From the NCBI GenBank assembly GCA_900756875.1, contig CAAELW010000217.1, positions 1-5,349 of the forward strand: 5,349 bases of DNA. The letters are read 5' to 3'. This stretch comes from Pasteurellaceae bacterium (GTDB lineage: Bacteria > Pseudomonadota > Gammaproteobacteria > Enterobacterales > Pasteurellaceae). Under the pieces are notes generated by a model that had not been told where the DNA came from, searched no databases, and worked only from the letters and a program-made list of their open reading frames with translations. The position numbers and the translations under genes are program-made. Of this stretch, positions 1-5,349 are shown piece after piece. The number at the start of each line of letters is the position of its first letter. The first letter of the stretch is position 1.

Positions 1-278
1 AAGTATTACATGGTAAAGTATCGCGCATTCAACATGATAACCAAGCCATGTTTAAAGATATTGCTAACCCAATGCCTGTGGCGCGTTATCACTCTTTAAT
101 GGGTAAAAACCTGCCTGAAGAATTTATTGTCAATGCCGATTACAATGGTATTGTGATGGCAATTCGTCATAAAACCCTGCCAATTTGTGCTTTCCAATTC
201 CATCCGGAAAGTATTCTCACCGTGCAAGGTTCGAAATTATTACAACAATCTGTGGAATGGTTATTAAACAGAGATTAA
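1..278 (+). CDS. trpG: Anthranilate synthase glutaminase subunit TrpG, 3' part only
   Basis: This is the C-terminal half (about 91 residues; the first complete codon is at base 3) of the class I glutamine amidotransferase subunit of anthranilate synthase. It hydrolyses glutamine and passes ammonia to TrpE, the first step of tryptophan synthesis. Visible signatures are HGKVS near the start, RYHSL around bases 90-104, and QFHPES at bases 195-212. In QFHPES the His (201-203) and Glu (207-209) complete the catalytic Cys-His-Glu triad; the nucleophile Cys lies upstream of the window. The protein ends in a normal WLLNRD tail at a TAA stop, so it is a free-standing TrpG and not the TrpG-TrpD fusion known from E. 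coli. PabA is a close paralogue, but the trpD/trpCF/trpBA neighbours favour TrpG. The gene is cut by the window edge and shows no sign of being broken. Confidence 0.95.
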   Translation, partial: VLHGKVSRIQHDNQAMFKDIANPMPVARYHSLMGKNLPEEFIVNADYNGIVMAIRHKTLPICAFQFHPESILTVQGSKLLQQSVEWLLNRD

Positions 279-674
<396 letters not shown>

Positions 675-685
675 GGGACGAGATT

Positions 686-1687
686 ATGCAAACGGCTCAA
701 TTATTAGAACAACTTTACAACGGAAAAACACTTAATAAAGAAGAAAGTGCGGTCATTTTTAATGCCATTATGCAAGGCGAACTCAATAACGAACAAATCG
801 CTGCCATGCTGATTGCGTTAAAAGTACGTGGCGCCACTATCGATGAATTAAGTGGTGCGGTATCTGCGTCTTTACAAAATGCCAAATCATTCCCTCGTCC
901 TGATTACCCTTTTGCGGATATTGTGGGTACTGGCGGTGATGGTCAAAACACGATTAATATTTCTACTGCTAGCGCCATTGTTGCAGCCTCTATGGGTGCA
1001 AAAGTAGCAAAACACGGTAACCGCAGTGTATCAAGCAAATCAGGTGCCAGTGATGTATTAACCGCACTCGGTGTGAATGTCAACGTCACACCAGAGCAAG
1101 CTCGTCAAGCGCTTGATGATATCGGAGTATGTTTCTTATTTGCTCAACAATATCACAGCGGTTTTAAACATGTTGCCCCTGTTCGCGCGGCATTAAAAAC
1201 GCGTACGCTTTTTAATATTTTAGGTCCATTAATTAACCCTGCTCGCCCAACTTATCATTTGCTTGGCGTGTATGCACCTGAATTAGTGAAAACCTATGCT
1301 GAAACCGCTGTCGCATTAGGTCATCAACATACTTTTGTCGTTCATGGTGCCTGTCTTGATGAAGTCGCCGTACACGGTGAAACGCAAGTGGCTGAAATTA
1401 AAAATGGCAAAATTGACTACTTCACCTTAACACCGGAAGATTTTGGTTTAAAAACACAATCTTTAGAAAGTTTACGTGGTGGCGAACCACAAGAAAATGC
1501 TCAATATCTGACCGCACTTTTACAAGGTAAAGGAAAAGCGGAACATGCTAATGCGGTAGCGGCGAATGTGGCATTATTGCTGAAATTATTTGGTCATGAT
1601 GACTTAAAACAAAATGTTCAAAATGTGTTAGCTCACCTTGCATCAGGCAAAGCGTTTGATACATTACAACATTTGACAAAATATTAA
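686..1687 (+). CDS. trpD: Anthranilate phosphoribosyltransferase
   Basis: This 333-residue enzyme transfers phosphoribose from PRPP to anthranilate, giving N-(5-phosphoribosyl)anthranilate, the second step of the pathway. The small helical N-terminal domain covers about residues 1-70. The glycine-rich PRPP loop GTGGDG is at 81-86 and is followed by [18 protein letters not shown] is at 109-120, [13 protein letters not shown] at 173-185, and the metal-binding Asp-Glu pair at 225-226 in [11 protein letters not shown]. All expected motifs are intact and the length is normal for a stand-alone TrpD. The ATG is preceded by a purine-rich AGGGACGAG stretch (674-682). It starts 11 bases after the tautomerase-like gene and is followed by the longest gap in the window (56 bases) before trpCF. 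Two perfect uptake sequences lie inside it, at 745-753 and 1511-1519. Confidence 0.98.
   Translation: MQTAQLLEQLYNGKTLNKEESAVIFNAIMQGELNNEQIAAMLIALKVRGATIDELSGAVSASLQNAKSFPRPDYPFADIVGTGGDGQNTINISTASAIVAASMGAKVAKHGNRSVSSKSGASDVLTALGVNVNVTPEQARQALDDIGVCFLFAQQYHSGFKHVAPVRAALKTRTLFNILGPLINPARPTYHLLGVYAPELVKTYAETAVALGHQHTFVVHGACLDEVAVHGETQVAEIKNGKIDYFTLTPEDFGLKTQSLESLRGGEPQENAQYLTALLQGKGKAEHANAVAANVALLLKLFGHDDLKQNVQNVLAHLASGKAFDTLQHLTKY
745..753 (+). repeat. DNA uptake sequence (Haemophilus type), in trpD
   Basis: This is a perfect AAGTGCGGT core followed by an A/T-rich run (CATTTTTA) and a second T-rich patch, as in the extended Haemophilus uptake signal. It is read in frame as Ser-Ala-Val at trpD residues 21-23. 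Such sites are bound during natural competence and mark DNA from the same clade. Confidence 0.85.
1511..1519 (-). repeat. DNA uptake sequence, reverse orientation, in trpD
   Basis: ACCGCACTT is a perfect complement of the uptake core. On the reverse strand it is followed by CAGATATTGAG and then a T-rich patch, a fair match to the extended signal. It encodes Thr-Ala-Leu in frame near the end of trpD. Confidence 0.82.
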
Positions 1688-1730
1688 GATAAAGGCTGAT
1701 TTGATACGCCGCAATAAAGCCCCAATAAAT

Positions 1731-1736
1731 AAGAAG
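1731..1736 (+). promoter_or_regulatory. Weak ribosome binding site of trpC
   Basis: AAGAAG lies 7 bases before the trpC ATG and is one mismatch from AAGGAG. It is the poorest Shine-Dalgarno in the operon and follows the only gap long enough to stop translational coupling with the gene before. The remaining gap (1688-1730) shows only a 4-bp GGCT/AGCC pairing with a loop of about 20 bases, which is not a convincing terminator or attenuator. Confidence 0.5.
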
Positions 1737-1743
1737 AAAATTT

Positions 1744-3180
1744 ATGATCACGCAAGATTTCACCAAACCAATTGACTCTGCTACGGTGCTACAAAAAATC
1801 GTCTTAGACAAAGCACAATGGGTTAAAGCAAAGGAAGCTGAATTTCCGCTTTCACAATTTAAAGAAAACATTCAAAAATCTGACCGCTCTTTTTATGATG
1901 CGTTGGCTAAAGGCACCCATCAAAAGCCCGCTTATATTTTGGAATGTAAGAAAGCTTCTCCTTCTAAAGGATTAATTCGTGGTGAATTTAATTTAGATGA
2001 AATCGCCAATGTGTATAAACATTATGCGTCAACTGTTTCTGTGCTAACGGATGAGAAATACTTCCAAGGTAAATTTGACTATTTGCCGCAAGTACGTGAC
2101 GTTGTCTCACAACCTGTATTGTGCAAGGATTTTATGATTAGCGAATATCAGGTGTATCTTGCGCGCTATTATCAAGCTGATGCTATTTTATTGATGCTTT
2201 CGGTAGTAAATGATGAAACCTATCGCGTATTGGCTGATCTGGCACATTCTCTCGGCATGGGCGTATTGACGGAAACCAGCAACGAAGAAGAGTTTGAGCG
2301 TGCTCTTGCTCTAGGTGCAAAAATTATCGGAGTCAACAATCGTAATCTTCACGATCTCACCGTTGATTTAAACCGCGTGGTAGAACTCACACAAAAATAT
2401 GCCGATCGCATTCCTACTGATGCACGTATTATCAGCGAATCAGGGATTTATAATCACAGCCAAATTCGTGATTTGCAAAAGGTGGCACATGGCTTTTTAA
2501 TCGGCAGCAGCCTAATGGGTAGTGCAGATTTAAACAATGCTGTGCGTGAGGTGATTTTTGGCGAAAATAAAGTATGCGGTTTAACTCGCACGCAAGATGT
2601 CAAAGAGGTTTACGTAAACGGGGCATTATACGGCGGCTTAATTTTCGTCGAACATTCAAAACGCTGTGTGAGTCTACGCCAAGCCCAAGAATTAGTGACA
2701 GCATCACCACTTCGTTTTGTGGGCGTGTTCCAGAATCAAGAAATTGATTTTATTGTAAAAATTGCTAAACAATTGCAGCTTTATGCCGTTCAGCTACACG
2801 GTTCAGAAACCGCTGAATTTATTACCGCACTTCGTCACCAACTACCTGAAGAAATACAAATTTGGAAAGCCATTTCGGTGAATACTGAAGCACAAAGTGC
2901 GGTTGATTTTACTGATGATTTAAATATCACTCGCTATATTTTTGACAGTCAATCCGCTAATCAACAAGGTGGCACAGGAAAAACCTTTAATTGGTCAGTC
3001 ATTCCTGAAAACTTAAAGCACAAAATTATTTTGGCTGGTGGCATTTCACCTGACAATATTGAACAAGCCATTAAGCAAGGTTGCTTAGGGGTGGATCTTA
3101 ATTCTGGTGTAGAAACTACTGCAGGCGTGAAAGATAGCGAAAAAGTGCGGTCAGTTTTTAAGACGATTTTGTCAAATTAA
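1744..3180 (+). CDS. trpC: Bifunctional indole-3-glycerol-phosphate synthase / phosphoribosylanthranilate isomerase
   Basis: This 478-residue fusion carries out two successive steps: isomerisation of phosphoribosylanthranilate (C-terminal TrpF domain) and decarboxylating ring closure to indole-3-glycerol phosphate (N-terminal TrpC domain). In the IGPS half, [10 protein letters not shown] is at 67-76, TDEKYFQG at 102-109, CKDF at 127-130, TETSNEEE at 176-183, GVNNRNL at 196-202, SESG at 231-234 and GSSLM at 254-258. In the PRAI half (from about 275), the catalytic Cys of KVCGLT is residue 278, VQLHG is at 349-353, the likely catalytic Asp is 401 in IFDSQ, the phosphate loop GGTG is at 409-412, and AGGIS is at 431-435. 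It is about 25 residues longer than E. coli TrpC from memory, with roughly ten extra N-terminal residues and a slightly longer loop after Asp401. The start is fixed by an in-frame TAA at 1726-1728 and by the lack of any nearby downstream ATG. Confidence 0.98.
   Translation: MITQDFTKPIDSATVLQKIVLDKAQWVKAKEAEFPLSQFKENIQKSDRSFYDALAKGTHQKPAYILECKKASPSKGLIRGEFNLDEIANVYKHYASTVSVLTDEKYFQGKFDYLPQVRDVVSQPVLCKDFMISEYQVYLARYYQADAILLMLSVVNDETYRVLADLAHSLGMGVLTETSNEEEFERALALGAKIIGVNNRNLHDLTVDLNRVVELTQKYADRIPTDARIISESGIYNHSQIRDLQKVAHGFLIGSSLMGSADLNNAVREVIFGENKVCGLTRTQDVKEVYVNGALYGGLIFVEHSKRCVSLRQAQELVTASPLRFVGVFQNQEIDFIVKIAKQLQLYAVQLHGSETAEFITALRHQLPEEIQIWKAISVNTEAQSAVDFTDDLNITRYIFDSQSANQQGGTGKTFNWSVIPENLKHKIILAGGISPDNIEQAIKQGCLGVDLNSGVETTAGVKDSEKVRSVFKTILSN
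2824..2832 (-). repeat. DNA uptake sequence, reverse orientation, in trpC (isomerase half)
   Basis: ACCGCACTT is a perfect complement of the core. The reverse strand continues AATAAATT and then a T-rich patch, a good extended match. It encodes Thr-Ala-Leu at about residues 361-363 of TrpCF. Confidence 0.84.
2895..2903 (+). repeat. DNA uptake sequence in trpC (isomerase half)
   Basis: This is a perfect AAGTGCGGT followed by TGATTTTA and, after a short spacer, GATTTAAAT, a good extended signal. It encodes Ser-Ala-Val at about residues 385-387. It lies 62 bases from the opposite-facing site at 2824-2832; that distance is too long for a terminator stem. Confidence 0.85.
3143..3151 (+). repeat. 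DNA uptake sequence near the 3' end of trpC
   Basis: This is a perfect AAGTGCGGT followed by CAGTTTTTAA and a second GATTTT patch. It is the only one of the six read in a different frame, giving Lys-Val-Arg-Ser near the TrpCF C-terminus, 27 bases before the stop codon. Confidence 0.85.
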
Positions 3181-3190
3181 TCTGATTGCT

Positions 3191-3196
3191 AAGGGG
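3191..3196 (+). promoter_or_regulatory. Ribosome binding site that fixes the ydfG start
   Basis: AAGGGG with 7 bases of spacing to ATG 3204 supports that start. The in-frame TTG at 3186 lies upstream of this site and has no comparable purine-rich motif at a suitable distance. Confidence 0.75.
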
Positions 3197-3203
3197 AAGC
3201 ATT

Positions 3204-3962
3204 ATGCAAAGAACAGCGTTAGTAACCGGCGCAACTGCCGGATTTGGTGCAGCAATTTGTCGCACACTTATTGAAAATGGCTATCGTGTAATTGGCACAG
3301 GACGCCGCGTAGCTCGTTTAGAACAATTACAACAAGAATTAGGTGAAAACTTCCATTTTCTTGCCTTTGATATTTCAGATCGCCAGGCAACAGAAGATGC
3401 TTTCCATTCCCTTCCCGCTAATTGGCAATCCATTGATTTATTGGTGAATAATGCAGGTTTAGGATTAGGCTTAGAAAGTGCAGATAAAGCGAGTTTAGAC
3501 GATTGGATGCAAATGATTGATACCAATATAAAAGGGCTCGTCACCATCACTCGTCTTGTATTGCCACAAATGGTTGAACGCAATTCAGGTCATGTTATTA
3601 ATTTAGGCTCAATTGCAGGTACTTATCCTTATCCAGGTGGCAATGTATACGGTGGCACTAAAGCTTTTATTAAACAATTTAGTTTAAATCTTCGAGCCGA
3701 TCTTGCTGGTACACAAATTCGCGTTTCCAATGTTGAACCCGGTCTTTGTGGTGGAACTGAATTTTCTAATATCCGCTTTAAAGGTGATGATGCCCGAGCT
3801 AAAAAACTCTATGAAAATGTGGAATATGTCAGTCCACAAGATATTGCTAATATTGTTTTATGGCTCAATCAACAACCAAAACATGTCAATATTAATCGCA
3901 TTGAAGTGATGCCTACTGCACAAACCTTTGCACCACTTAATGTCGCAAGAATTCAAAAATAA
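3204..3962 (+). CDS. ydfG: YdfG-like NADP-dependent short-chain dehydrogenase (hydroxy acid / L-allo-threonine type)
   Basis: This 252-residue classical short-chain dehydrogenase/reductase has a Rossmann fold and is cytoplasmic. The cofactor motif TGATAGFG is at residues 8-15. Arginines 36-37 after the second strand suit NADP binding. NNAG is at 82-85 and Asn109 lies in DTN. The catalytic Ser136 (LGSIAG), Tyr149 and Lys153 (YGGTK) are all present, followed by EPG at 178-180. E. coli YdfG, which oxidises L-allo-threonine and serine-like 3-hydroxy acids and reduces malonic semialdehyde, is the best family match; the substrate here is inferred. The ATG at 3204 is chosen over an in-frame TTG at 3186 because AAGGGG stands 7 bases before it and the residues from TTG would add a non-homologous MLRGSI. 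It lies 23 bases after trpC and 12 before trpB, inside the trp operon, although it has no known step in the pathway. The same ydfG-trpB-trpA order is known from H. influenzae. Confidence 0.92.
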   Translation: MQRTALVTGATAGFGAAICRTLIENGYRVIGTGRRVARLEQLQQELGENFHFLAFDISDRQATEDAFHSLPANWQSIDLLVNNAGLGLGLESADKASLDDWMQMIDTNIKGLVTITRLVLPQMVERNSGHVINLGSIAGTYPYPGGNVYGGTKAFIKQFSLNLRADLAGTQIRVSNVEPGLCGGTEFSNIRFKGDDARAKKLYENVEYVSPQDIANIVLWLNQQPKHVNINRIEVMPTAQTFAPLNVARIQK

Positions 3963-3974
3963 CAAGGAAATATT

Positions 3975-5171
3975 ATGTCAGAAACCCTTTTAAATCCTTA
4001 TTTCGGTGAATTTGGCGGAATGTATGTACCGGAAATTCTTGTACCGGTACTACAACAGCTAGAAAAAGCCTTTGTTGAAGCAAAAGACGATCCTGAATTC
4101 CAACGTGAATTTCAAGATTTACTTAAAAATTATGCGGGCAGACCAACCGCACTTACCCTTTGCCGTAATTTAACCAAAGGGACAAAAGCAAAAATTTATT
4201 TAAAACGTGAAGATTTACTTCACGGTGGTGCCCATAAAACCAACCAAGTGTTAGGTCAAATTTTATTAGCAAAACGCATGGGTAAAACGCGTATTATCGC
4301 CGAAACTGGTGCGGGCCAACATGGCGTGGCAACCGCCCTTGCTTGTTCAATGTTAGATATGCCTTGTCGTGTTTATATGGGTGCAAAAGACGTAGAACGT
4401 CAATCACCAAATGTATTCCGTATGCGTTTAATGGGTGCCGAAGTGATTCCTGTACAAAAAGGCTCTTGCTCATTAAAAGATGCGTGCTGTGAAGCCATGC
4501 GTGATTGGTCAGCCAACTATGAAAACACCCATTATTTATTGGGAACAGCGGCAGGCCCTCATCCATTCCCAACCATTGTACGTGAATTCCAAAAAATGAT
4601 TGGTGAAGAAACCAAACGTCAAATCTTAGAAAAAGAAGGTCGCTTACCGGATGCTGTCATTGCAGCAGTTGGTGGTGGTTCGAATGCGATTGGTATGTTT
4701 ACTGATTTTATTGATGAAAAAGGTGTACGCTTAATTGGTGTGGAACCTGCAGGTCATGGCATCGAAAGTGGTGAACATGGTGCACCATTAGGCCATGCAA
4801 AAGTGGGTATTTATTTTGGTATGAAATCACCTTTAATGCAAACTGAAGATGGCCAAGTGGAAGAATCCTACTCTATTTCTGCTGGATTAGACTTCCCTTC
4901 TGTAGGTCCTCAACATGCTTACTTGCAAAGTATTGGTCGTGCTGAATACCCAAGTATTACAGATGATGAAGCGTTAAACGCTTTCCAAGAATTAGCAAAA
5001 CATGAAGGAATTATTCCTGCATTGGAAAGTTCTCATGCATTAGCACATGCACTAAAAATGATTCATCAAGAACCGAATAAAGAACAAATTTTAGTGGTGA
5101 ATCTCTCTGGTCGTGGTGATAAAGATATTTTCACCGTTGATAAAGTTTTAAAAGAAAAAGGAATGCAATAA
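3975..5171 (+). CDS. trpB: Tryptophan synthase beta chain
   Basis: This 398-residue PLP enzyme joins indole, channelled from the alpha subunit, to L-serine to form L-tryptophan in the alpha2-beta2 complex. Every landmark of the family is present, one position later than in the Salmonella numbering. The PLP Schiff-base Lys is residue 88 in GGAHKTN, and the catalytic Glu is 110 in ETGAGQHG. The PLP-phosphate loop GGGSN is at 233-237, Asp306 lies in GLDFPSVGP, Glu351 in PALESSHA, and Ser378 in LSGRGDKD contacts the pyridine nitrogen. The length is normal (E. coli 397). AAGGAA at 3964-3969 precedes the ATG by 5 bases, 12 bases after ydfG ends. Its stop overlaps the trpA start (TAATG), which fits coupled translation of two subunits needed in equal amounts. 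One uptake sequence lies in the conserved GRPTAL region (4146-4154). Confidence 0.99.
   Translation: MSETLLNPYFGEFGGMYVPEILVPVLQQLEKAFVEAKDDPEFQREFQDLLKNYAGRPTALTLCRNLTKGTKAKIYLKREDLLHGGAHKTNQVLGQILLAKRMGKTRIIAETGAGQHGVATALACSMLDMPCRVYMGAKDVERQSPNVFRMRLMGAEVIPVQKGSCSLKDACCEAMRDWSANYENTHYLLGTAAGPHPFPTIVREFQKMIGEETKRQILEKEGRLPDAVIAAVGGGSNAIGMFTDFIDEKGVRLIGVEPAGHGIESGEHGAPLGHAKVGIYFGMKSPLMQTEDGQVEESYSISAGLDFPSVGPQHAYLQSIGRAEYPSITDDEALNAFQELAKHEGIIPALESSHALAHALKMIHQEPNKEQILVVNLSGRGDKDIFTVDKVLKEKGMQ
4146..4154 (-). repeat. DNA uptake sequence, reverse orientation, in trpB
   Basis: ACCGCACTT is a perfect complement of the core and encodes Thr-Ala-Leu inside the conserved GRPTAL segment. The flank on the reverse strand (TGGTCTGCCCG) lacks the usual A/T runs, so it may be a weaker uptake site or a chance match favoured by the protein sequence. 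Confidence 0.65.
5158..5163 (+). promoter_or_regulatory. trpA ribosome binding site inside the end of trpB
   Basis: AAGGAA lies 7 bases before the trpA ATG and within the last codons of trpB. Together with the TAATG stop-start overlap at 5169-5173, it supports translational coupling of the two tryptophan synthase subunits. Confidence 0.75.
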
Positions 5172-5349
5172 TGAGCCGTTTTGAAACTAAATTTGCAGAA
5201 CTTGCAGCGAAAAAAGAAGGGGCTTTTGTACCTTTCGTCACATTATGCGATCCAACATTTGATCGCTCTTTTGAGATTATTTGCACGTTAGTCGAAAATG
5301 GCGCAGATGCGTTGGAATTAGGCTTTCCATTTTCTGATCCACTATTAGA
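5171..5349 (+). CDS. trpA: Tryptophan synthase alpha chain, 5' part only
   Basis: The first 59 complete codons of the alpha subunit are present. It splits indole-3-glycerol phosphate into indole and glyceraldehyde-3-phosphate and passes indole through a tunnel to TrpB. The N-terminal helix and first strand read as a typical family start, [17 protein letters not shown], followed by AFVPFVTL. The catalytic Glu49 is in ALELG and the following block is FPFSDPLL. The window stops after two bases (GA) of codon 60, where the second catalytic residue Asp60 is expected. Two positions differ from the enteric version: TLCDP instead of TLGDP, and GFPFSDPLL instead of GIPFSDPLA. From memory H. influenzae shows the same residues, so these look lineage-typical. 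The gene overlaps the trpB stop by one base. Confidence 0.98.
   Translation, partial: MSRFETKFAELAAKKEGAFVPFVTLCDPTFDRSFEIICTLVENGADALELGFPFSDPLL

Noticed and set aside
850..861. AAGTGGTGCGGT resembling an uptake sequence
   Set aside because: It has three inserted bases relative to the core, so it is not counted as a site.
1694..1721. Possible hairpin between trpD and trpC (GGCT pairing with AGCC)
   Set aside because: It has only 4 paired bases with a loop of about 20 and no following T run, too weak for a terminator or attenuator.
1548..1871. Antisense open frame of 107 codons across the trpD-trpC junction
   Set aside because: It mostly overlaps two strongly supported enzyme genes, has no recognisable protein family and no supporting ribosome site; it is a shadow frame.
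2824..2903. Inverted pair of uptake sequences as a terminator or cruciform
   Set aside because: The arms are 9 bases but 62 bases apart inside an intact coding region; they are better explained as two independent uptake sites.
3152..3203. Internal promoter for ydfG-trpBA at the end of trpC
   Set aside because: AT-rich stretches such as TTGTCA at 3169-3174 are present, but no matching -10 box at proper spacing and no TrpR-like palindrome were found.
3186..3203. TTG at 3186 as the ydfG start
   Set aside because: It adds six residues outside the family, while a good ribosome site stands just before ATG 3204 and the 252-residue product fits the family length.
3281..3583. Antisense open frame within ydfG
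   Set aside because: It lies wholly inside an intact short-chain dehydrogenase gene with all motifs, and its translation resembles no family.
3703..3909. Same-strand 68-codon frame inside ydfG
   Set aside because: It is an off-frame reading of ydfG. The ydfG frame itself is unbroken to its stop, so this is not evidence of a frameshift or nested gene.
4294..4572. Antisense open frame within trpB
   Set aside because: It is entirely inside trpB and lacks family resemblance or an independent start signal.

Overview
The window is a segment of a tryptophan biosynthesis operon from a Pasteurellaceae bacterium, most likely Haemophilus or a close relative such as Aggregatibacter. Three things point there. 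The DNA is AT-rich. The proteins closely resemble gamma-proteobacterial Trp enzymes, including a fused TrpC-TrpF and a TrpG that is separate from TrpD. Six perfect copies of the Haemophilus-type DNA uptake sequence (AAGTGCGGT or its complement) are scattered through the genes. I infer the genus from these features and cannot fix the species.

All genes lie on the + strand and are tightly packed: 3' end of trpG (1-278), a small tautomerase-fold protein gene (288-674), trpD (686-1687), bifunctional trpCF (1744-3180), a ydfG-like short-chain dehydrogenase (3204-3962), trpB (3975-5171) and the 5' end of trpA (5171-5349, cut by the window edge). The gaps are 9, 11, 56, 23 and 12 bases, and trpB and trpA overlap by one base. 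This supports one co-transcribed unit. No terminator, promoter or TrpR operator could be supported inside the window. The leader/attenuator and trpE would lie upstream of it. No stretch over 60 bases lacks a gene.

Functionally, TrpG supplies ammonia from glutamine to TrpE to make anthranilate. TrpD adds phosphoribose, TrpCF isomerises the product and closes the ring to indole-3-glycerol phosphate, and the TrpA/TrpB complex converts that to tryptophan with serine. The two passengers, the tautomerase-like gene and ydfG, have no known step in the pathway.

I do not see an undescribed system here. The points worth a second look are the two non-trp genes held inside the operon, the absence of the canonical N-terminal proline in the tautomerase-like protein, the joining of trpGDC to ydfG-trpBA (which I recall as two separate loci in H. 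influenzae Rd), and the in-frame use of uptake sequences inside conserved enzyme genes.
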